A DNA stretch of 64,000 nucleotides, from NCBI GenBank assembly GCA_025331125.1, contig JAOALB010000001.1, positions 1,054,001 through 1,118,000 of the forward strand, written 5' to 3'. This document shows, piece after piece, positions 58,710-64,000 of this stretch. Source of the DNA: Mycogone perniciosa. Its lineage: Eukaryota; Ascomycota; Sordariomycetes; Hypocreales; Hypocreaceae. The notes beneath the pieces were generated by a model, which saw nothing but the letters and a program-made list of their open reading frames with translations, was not told the origin of the DNA and made no database searches. The position numbers and the translations under genes were made by a program. The first letter of the stretch is position 1. Every line of letters begins with the position of its first letter.

Positions 58710-59673
58710 ATGGCGCCAATGAGTAACCAAAGTATAAATTCGAGTAGTAATTGTGGCGAGGTCGTTGCCCCCCGTGTCAACGTCCTTGCCTCCTGCTACA
58801 TCGTCGACTCTGCTGCCAACCTCAAGGGCCTCCACTACTGCACTACGGGGGTCGCAGGTGCGTTGTCACAATCCCCAGTTCCAGAAGATGCCCATGAGCT
58901 GACTTGTCTCTTCTCTCCAGGGGCGGAGTGGTATTCCTGAGGTCCCTTCCTCAGGCCTGCCTTCTCCTCCGTCAAGTCCCCCCCTCGCCGCATTAACCTC
59001 GTCCAACGAGCTCGCCCTTCTTCCTAAGCAGAAGAAGCGCGATATTCCAGGCCGGCGCCTGGAGCGACGAGGGGGGGCAGCACTCATGATCAGGGAAGAA
59101 TGTGAGAGATTCTTTTGTGAGCCCATGACGACCGTGTTCCTTGGTGAGAGGAACCAGTCGCTCAATGGCTCCGGCCTGTCAGGTGCTTATCTACAAACGC
59201 CGCCGCCCGACCACCCTCTTTCGGATTCTTTCCAGCACAGCCCCGATCTCGACTCGAACGGCTTCTGGATCGATGCCTGGATGGAGGTCTGGGACTACGC
59301 TGGCGGGGCAAGCTTTCGCGCTTTCGTGGCTAACGATGGAAAGGAGAGATCCTTGTTCATCTTCTTCGACGTCGAAGGCGCGATGGGCAGAGACCTGAAA
59401 AAGGCGTAAGTTCCTGCTGTGTTGTTTTTACTCCCCGAGGGACGTTGTGCTAACTGTAACCCTAGTCTCATGGCCCTTATTGAACTGGGTGACGGTCCCC
59501 TGCAATGCAACCACATTGTTACATGCCTCGACCGTCGTATGCCCGCCGAGAAGGCGCGCGAGCTGATCAAGAGCCTTCAGTGGGTTGGCTTTGAAATGAC
59601 TACCTTGGACCACTGGGCGCATGACTTGGATGTCACCAGCCAGAAATGGGTGCTTATGGGCATGGAGCTCTAG
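58710..59673 (+). CDS. oaz: Ornithine decarboxylase antizyme, expressed by +1 frameshift
   Basis: Exons 58710..58857, 58921..59405 and 59466..59673. The first frame (54 codons plus the shift codon, starting MAPMSNQSINSSS) stops at TGA 58938-58940 after GAEWYS. Reading one base forward from 58939 opens a 224-residue frame that carries the antizyme domain: FWIDAWMEVWDYAG, SLFIFFDVEGAMGRDLKKA, LMALIELGDGPLQCNHIV, KSLQWVGFEMTTLDHW. Full product: 279 aa. TCC-TGA is the classic antizyme shift site, used from yeasts to mammals; polyamines raise shifting, and the product binds ornithine decarboxylase, sends it to the proteasome and lowers polyamine uptake. The regulation is family knowledge; the frame break and site are seen. 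A second in-frame ATG lies at codon 4. A conventional pipeline could miss or split this gene. Confidence 0.95.
58858..58920 (+). other. Stop-free 63-nt intron in the antizyme first frame
   Basis: The donor is GTGCGT, with a GAGCTGAC branch and a TCTCTCCAG acceptor. The length is a multiple of three and it has no stop, so retention would insert 21 residues (beginning GALSQSPVPEDAH) nine codons before the frameshift codon without changing frame. Confidence 0.8.
58935..58955 (+). promoter_or_regulatory. Antizyme +1 frameshift site inside a 7-bp hairpin
   Basis: The shift codon TCC (58935-58937) is followed by TGA. The seven bases CCTGAGG (58936-58942) are exactly complementary to CCTCAGG (58949-58955), leaving a 6-nt loop TCCCTT. 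The stop codon therefore sits within the stem. Confidence 0.85.
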
Positions 59674-60004
59674 TCTGAGAGTTGTGTGTGCGTTTGTTTG
59701 TTTGTTTGTTTGCTTTTTTTTCAGTGCATCGTTTTGCACCCGTGCCTTGATATGATACCAGATTGGCGTCGGCAGTAACATGCTTTTGTCATTCTGTAGA
59801 ATCAGGACAGCATCATGCATCGGATTAGTTCGGGTCTTTTAGTTTGCTTCATCGATATCGGGTGTTTGGGTTATCGGTCAGGGATGATGAGTCAACCGTG
59901 AGGGATAGCTGTACAGATTGGTTTGGGACATAGCAGCAGCAGATTGATTAACAGCGTCGAGACTATTGGAACAAAAAGCACTTCTTGGAATATCTATGCC
60001 CTGT
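59674..60004. other. Convergent spacer between antizyme and his7
   Basis: Both 3' UTRs lie here. A (GTTT)n tract at 59692-59712 is followed by a T-run just after the antizyme stop. No gene is seen. Confidence 0.5.
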
Positions 60005-61730
60005 CTATATACTACTGCTAGTATCGAGATCACCCTCAAACTGCCGTACTAGCAGCCCCTTGTCCCTCAAGTACTCCTTCACATCCTTCACCGTATACTC
60101 TCCTCGGTGGAACATACCCGCACCGAGAGCAGCATCCGTCGTCGTCTTGTTAAACACCTCTTCAAAGTGTCCCGGATTACCCGCGCCGCTCGACGCAATG
60201 ACGGGGATCTTAACAGCGCCCTTCACCTGGTCGATCAGCTCAAGATCAAAGCCGCTGTTGGTGCCGTCCTTGTCAATGCAGTTGAGCAGGATCTCGCCGG
60301 CGCCCATGGCCTCGACTGCCTGGGCGAGTTCAACGACGTCCATGTCGCGAGTCTCGCGGCCACCTTTGATGGTGCAGGCGTACCAACAGAAAGCTTCGCC
60401 GCGAGGACCGGGGAACTTGGTGTTGATGATGTTGTGGCGGGTGGCGTCGGGCTTCGGAACGTAGACGCGCTTGGGGTCGACACTGACGACGACGGCTTGG
60501 TTACCGTATGCGCGGGAGATTTGCTCGATGGCAGTGTTGCCGAAGAGTTTCTTGCCGAGGGAGTAGTACTCCTCTGCGGCGAGGACGGCGTCGGAGCCGA
60601 TGGAGACTTTGTCGGCGCCGGATTGGAAGTACATGGTTGCGATGTCGAGGGCGGAGACTTTGGTGCCGTCGGTGTCGACAGTGTCGCGGATACCGCCGCC
60701 GATGGTAAGGGGCACGAAGACGGTGCGGGAGGTCTGACGCAGGATCTCGAGCATGGGGAGGTCGGCAAGGGGACAGTCGCGGAATGAGGTGATGTTGAGG
60801 AATGTCACCTCGTCGGCGCCGGATTCGTAGTACCGCTTGGCCATCTCAACGGGCTTACCTAGGTTGCGGACGTTACGGTCGTCGCCCTTTTCGCGCACGT
60901 CGTATTGGTCCCCCTTTGTGACGACGAGGTCGCCTTGGTCGTTGGTTCGGACATCGAGACAGGCGATGACACGACGGGTGAGGCCATCCTTGACTTCGAC
61001 CGGAGGTGAAGCGGCAATGGCGCCGAGGTCCTTTGCCCCGTCGCCGGTTAGAAAGGCCCGGATTGTTCGGAGACCAGCAACTCCGGACTTCTCAGGATGA
61101 AACTGTGTTGCATAGATATTGCCTTTGGCGACGGCGCCGACGAACGTCTCGCCTCCGTATGTACCTGTCGCAACCGTCCAGCCCTGGGCCTCCAGCTCCC
61201 CCTTCTTATATGGGGCTATGTAGCTGTGGACATAGTAGTATTTGGATTCTGGTCGCAGGTCATACATAGCCTTGCCGGCAGTGTTGGCGCTGTTCCATCC
61301 AATGTGCGGTACTGACTTGTCCGAGTCATCGAAGCGAGAGAGGGAGGAGGGTATCAGTCCGATGCCGGGGGCTTCAGGGTCCTCGACAGAGCCCTGGAAA
61401 AGGGCCTGCATACCAACGCAAACGCCCATAAACGGCTTCCCATCCTCAATGTGCTTTTTTATGGCGGGCAAGTAGTTGGCCTGGGCAAGCTGGGTCATAC
61501 AATGGCCGAAGTGGCCGACACCGGGGAGGATGAGTTTCTACAGGGTAGATACGTGAGCAACTGGGTTCCAGGTTCTGCGAACGCCATACTGAAAGAGAGA
61601 GTCAAACCTCTGCTTTGGACACATCCTCGGGTGATTTGATCCAGTCGACCTCGTATCCCGATTTCTCGATGGCGTTTACCAGACTGCGGATGTTGCCAGC
61701 AACATAGTCCAGGAGATGAACGGTGGGCAT
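60005..61730 (-). CDS. his7: Imidazole glycerol phosphate synthase HisHF (His7)
   Basis: Exons 61730..61608 and 61537..60005 give 551 aa, fusing glutaminase and cyclase. The N-terminal class-I amidotransferase has its nucleophile cysteine in PFMGVCVGMQALFQG and histidine and glutamate in IYATQFHPEKSG. The C-terminal HisF barrel begins RRVIACLDVRTNDQGDLVV and includes the phosphate-binding glycines (PLTIGGGIRD, VIASSGAGNPGH) and the catalytic aspartates expected at DVR and in LLNCIDKDGTNSGFDLEL. The enzyme makes IGP and AICAR in histidine synthesis and so links to purine synthesis. The intron donor is GTTTGA, off-consensus. The start is fixed by MPTVHLLDYVAGNIRS. An upstream TGAGTCA suggests cross-pathway control. 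Confidence 0.97.
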
Positions 61731-62337
61731 CTTGCCCGCGATGCGATGATGGCGATAAGAGTGTGCTGGCGGGGTTTGTTGAAGAGGGTTGAGTACTGAC
61801 CGAATCGAGAGTAAATCGCAAGTATATGGAAAGCAGATGGCCTATAGTTGATATCGAAAGATTCTCATGTGAAGGAATGTCAAAAGAACACTTTTGAATA
61901 TGTGAGTCAAACGAGAGTCCGGATGTGATTAATGCGACTCATGAATTTGTTGAAGTGCGATAACGATACGAGTACTGTAATCAGCAAAAAATCATGGCGG
62001 GGCTCCAATCTGCTGCCCCGCCATTTTTGGCTGTTCTGTTGCTCACTTAATACAGGGACTACTCGTAGAGGGAAGAGCTGCTGCACCTAAAAATTCTGGT
62101 GCTTCTGACCTTCGCATTGAGGCGTCTTTGCCAAGAGCTCCCAACGCGCCGTGCATTCCGAAAGCTCCGATCAGCTGCGGAGGCCTCAACGAAGCTTTTT
62201 AACTACTTCAACGTTTGGTCTTCTTCTCAACCTGTCCTTTTCACCCTCCATCGCCATCAACTGCAGTATCACCCTGGGGCATCATGTGCTGGCTGCCTCT
62301 ATCACGACGAGCTTGGTAGTGGATCGAATCAGCAGTC
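61731..62337. other. Divergent promoter region, his7 and the TFIIIC subunit gene
   Basis: The 607 bp between two head-to-head start codons contain a perfect Gcn4/CPC1-type site (61903-61909) and a near match at 61935-61941 (CGACTCA). No other element is identified. Confidence 0.6.
61903..61909. promoter_or_regulatory. TGAGTCA: Gcn4/CPC1-type general amino-acid control site
   Basis: A perfect match to TGA(C/G)TCA, 173 bp upstream of the his7 ATG. In fungi this 7-mer binds the bZIP factor Gcn4/CpcA/CPC1, which induces amino-acid synthesis genes on starvation. The site is seen; binding is inferred from motif and neighbour. Confidence 0.7.
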
Positions 62338-63766
62338 ATGGCTGCCTCAACTCCAACTGTCGACACACGGTGGCAGGCGGATGAGCCAGGGGCTCTGGGC
62401 ATCGACAAAATATTGCAACAGGTATCCCAAGACGACCAGGACGAGTGGGAATATGAGTACTCCACCACTGAAACAGAGGTAACGCTGCCCATGCTCCAAC
62501 ACGCCTGAACAGCTTACTTAAAAGGACTTCCAGACTTACTATTTAACACTCGAGCTATCGTACCCCGAATTCAAGGAACGCCCGGCAAAGGCGCCGCATC
62601 ATAGCCGTGGAGGTTACTACAAAAACTGGCTGGACCAATATTCGGACGGCCCAGCAGCCAAGCCAACCACACATGGCCTGGGGCAAGAAGATCAAAGTGA
62701 CAATGACCATGACAATGGCAACGACAATGACGATGAGCCGATTCCAGAACCAGAAGCAGACGATGACCTACCGCATTTAGATCCTATGCTTCGCGCCAGC
62801 GATGCTGGCAACCCCGCAGATACCAGCGATCAACCAAACAAGAAACTTGACAAGGGAAAGGGAAGAGCAGACGAACAAGAAAAAGAACCTGGTGGAGAGA
62901 CCGAGGATACACGGGAGCCTGCCAATGAAAAAATAGAGGAAATCCAGATACTAGAGCTACACTCACGCAACCCCATTATCTCATACAGAGGCAGAGTATT
63001 CGAAGGACAATGGGCAGAGGTGATTGGGACCGAGGCGATCATTGCAGACCGCAAGGACGATGATCCCAACCCACCACCAGCACTTCGTCAGCTCCCAGGC
63101 GGCGTCGACATCCTCGGAGCCTGTTCCTCGCGCATCCTAACAACCGAAAAGATACCAAAACCGAAAATACCCGAGGAGGATTCACTCGCCGCGACTCGCA
63201 AAGAGTGGAACATTAGGATCCCCCCTGGCAAAGACCGGACGGGAGAGAGGGCCCACCAGATACGCTTCCTGGAGAACCTCATAGCACTCAAAAAGAAAAA
63301 GGGACAAAAGGATGATGTTACGGTGTATGCCATGGATGGAGATGGCAAGGATTTCAACGATAAGAAAGGGCCGGATTTTAAGCCCCGGAAGCGAAAACCT
63401 GCACCGGGTCTAGGCCTGCCTGATGATGGCAGCAGTCAGAGCAGCGTACGCGAGCGACGGCGCTCTGCACGACGTTTAGGCAGGCAGAGCGCCAGAAGAC
63501 GAAACAGTACCAGAGGCACGGCGGCCGCGGGGGAAAGAGGCAAGTCTTCTACATTGGGGTCAACCGTGTTATCGAGACCAACTCCAAGTCATTGGGATGA
63601 ATTGGCCACCAGAGAAGACGAGGAAGATGTGGAAGAGGAGGATTACGACGACGATGACGAAGACGGTGATAATAGTCTCGACGACATTTCAGAGGAAAGC
63701 GAGGGACCTGATGGTGGAGAGGAGACGCATGATGACGACGATGAAGATGTAACTATGGAGGGCTGA
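62338..63766 (+). CDS. TFIIIC subunit with triple-barrel domain (Tfc7/Sfc7-like)
   Basis: Exons 62338..62478 and 62525..63766 give 460 aa. After an acidic start (DDQDEWEYEYSTTETE), the strand DFQTYYLTLELSYPEF opens the triple-barrel fold. An acidic linker of about 120 residues follows, then ILELHSRNPIISYRGRVFEG and QWAEVIGTEAIIA complete it. C-terminal to that is a basic region (FKPRKRKPAPGLG, RERRRSARRLGRQS) and an Asp/Glu-rich tail. In yeasts this subunit pairs with another barrel protein in the TFIIIC tauA lobe at tRNA-gene A boxes. The first intron donor is GTAACG. The assignment rests on the barrel strands and is good but not absolute. Confidence 0.85.
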
Positions 63767-64000
63767 GCCACACGCCGATTTCCCAACTCCATATGGAGCA
63801 CATCGAACCATTATTGCAGAGAGGTCAAACCCTAAATTAAGCATCAATGATGAATGAATTCTGCCTAGGAGTCTTGCAACTCGAGCTCCAGGACTGAGAC
63901 CGAGAGATGCAAATCTCTAACACTGCGAAACAGCACATCGACGGAGTATGGAGTACGGAGTAGAGTGGATCAATTTCGGCAATTGCGGTTTACGGACTTG
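63767..64000. other. 3' flank of the TFIIIC subunit gene
   Basis: No gene. Two or three tandem copies of the dispersed motif (ACGGAGTATGGAGTACGG) lie at 63941-63963, close to the window end. Confidence 0.6.

Noticed and set aside
60107..60787. 226-codon plus-strand ORF opposite his7
   Set aside because: It lies wholly within the HisF coding region on the other strand; GC-rich third positions keep it open.
1..64000. Transposons, CRISPR arrays, secondary-metabolite clusters
   Set aside because: No transposase, reverse transcriptase, long terminal repeat, regularly spaced repeat array, PKS or NRPS domain was recognised in either strand.

Overview
This is nuclear DNA from a filamentous ascomycete (Pezizomycotina). 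The genes are separated by 0.3-3 kb spacers and carry short introns of about 50-130 nt with GTRNGT/CTRAC/YAG signals. The gene set is typically fungal: Ecm33, a GH72 glucanosyltransferase, the Anp1 mannosyltransferase, fused HisHF and a CFEM-like membrane protein. From remembered family sequences, Dbp5 and Rpl22 look closest to Sordariomycetes, perhaps Hypocreales. That placement is an impression and was not computed. I see no bacterial or viral segment, no intact transposon, no rRNA or tRNA gene and no CRISPR array.

Layout. 0-9 kb (all minus): a CFEM-like single-pass membrane protein with a very long disordered tail, the ESCRT-III subunit Snf7, and the Golgi mannan polymerase II subunit Anp1. 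10-21 kb: an AlkA-type DNA glycosylase (+), Ecm33 (+) behind a long pyrimidine-rich leader, then an SPF45-like splicing factor (-) divergent from the mRNA-export helicase Dbp5 (+). 21-24 kb is a long spacer with microsatellites. 24-40 kb: a 2365-residue acidic repeat protein (+), ribosomal protein L22 (+), an SLC25 carrier (-) and a 1729-residue disordered protein (-). 43-53.7 kb: a small single-pass membrane protein with two PPxY motifs (-), TFIIH subunit Tfb5 (+), a peroxisomal-type dienoyl-CoA isomerase (-), the GH72 enzyme (-) and an Osh3-type oxysterol-binding protein (-). 55-64 kb: an ArfGAP/UBA/NPF protein (+), ornithine decarboxylase antizyme (+), HisHF/His7 (-) and a TFIIIC triple-barrel subunit (+).

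Themes. There is no biosynthetic cluster or operon. Several genes concern the secretory, endocytic and cell-wall systems (Snf7, Anp1, Ecm33, GH72, OSBP, ArfGAP, CFEM-like, PPxY protein). Others serve gene expression (SPF45, Dbp5, L22, Tfb5, TFIIIC). Most coding calls were checked by joining exons at canonical splice sites and confirming that the joined length is a multiple of three.

Most notable points. (1) The antizyme gene needs a +1 programmed frameshift at TCC-TGA, and that site lies inside a perfect 7-bp hairpin; an upstream intron is a stop-free multiple of three. (2) A short motif, GTACTCCGTAC or its complement, recurs many times in spacers but was not noticed in exons. (3) Two giant low-complexity proteins lie close together. 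(4) A small PPxY membrane protein is a candidate ubiquitin-ligase adaptor. (5) The DNA glycosylase has two in-frame starts that would give mitochondrial and nuclear forms. (6) A perfect Gcn4/CPC1 site lies upstream of his7.
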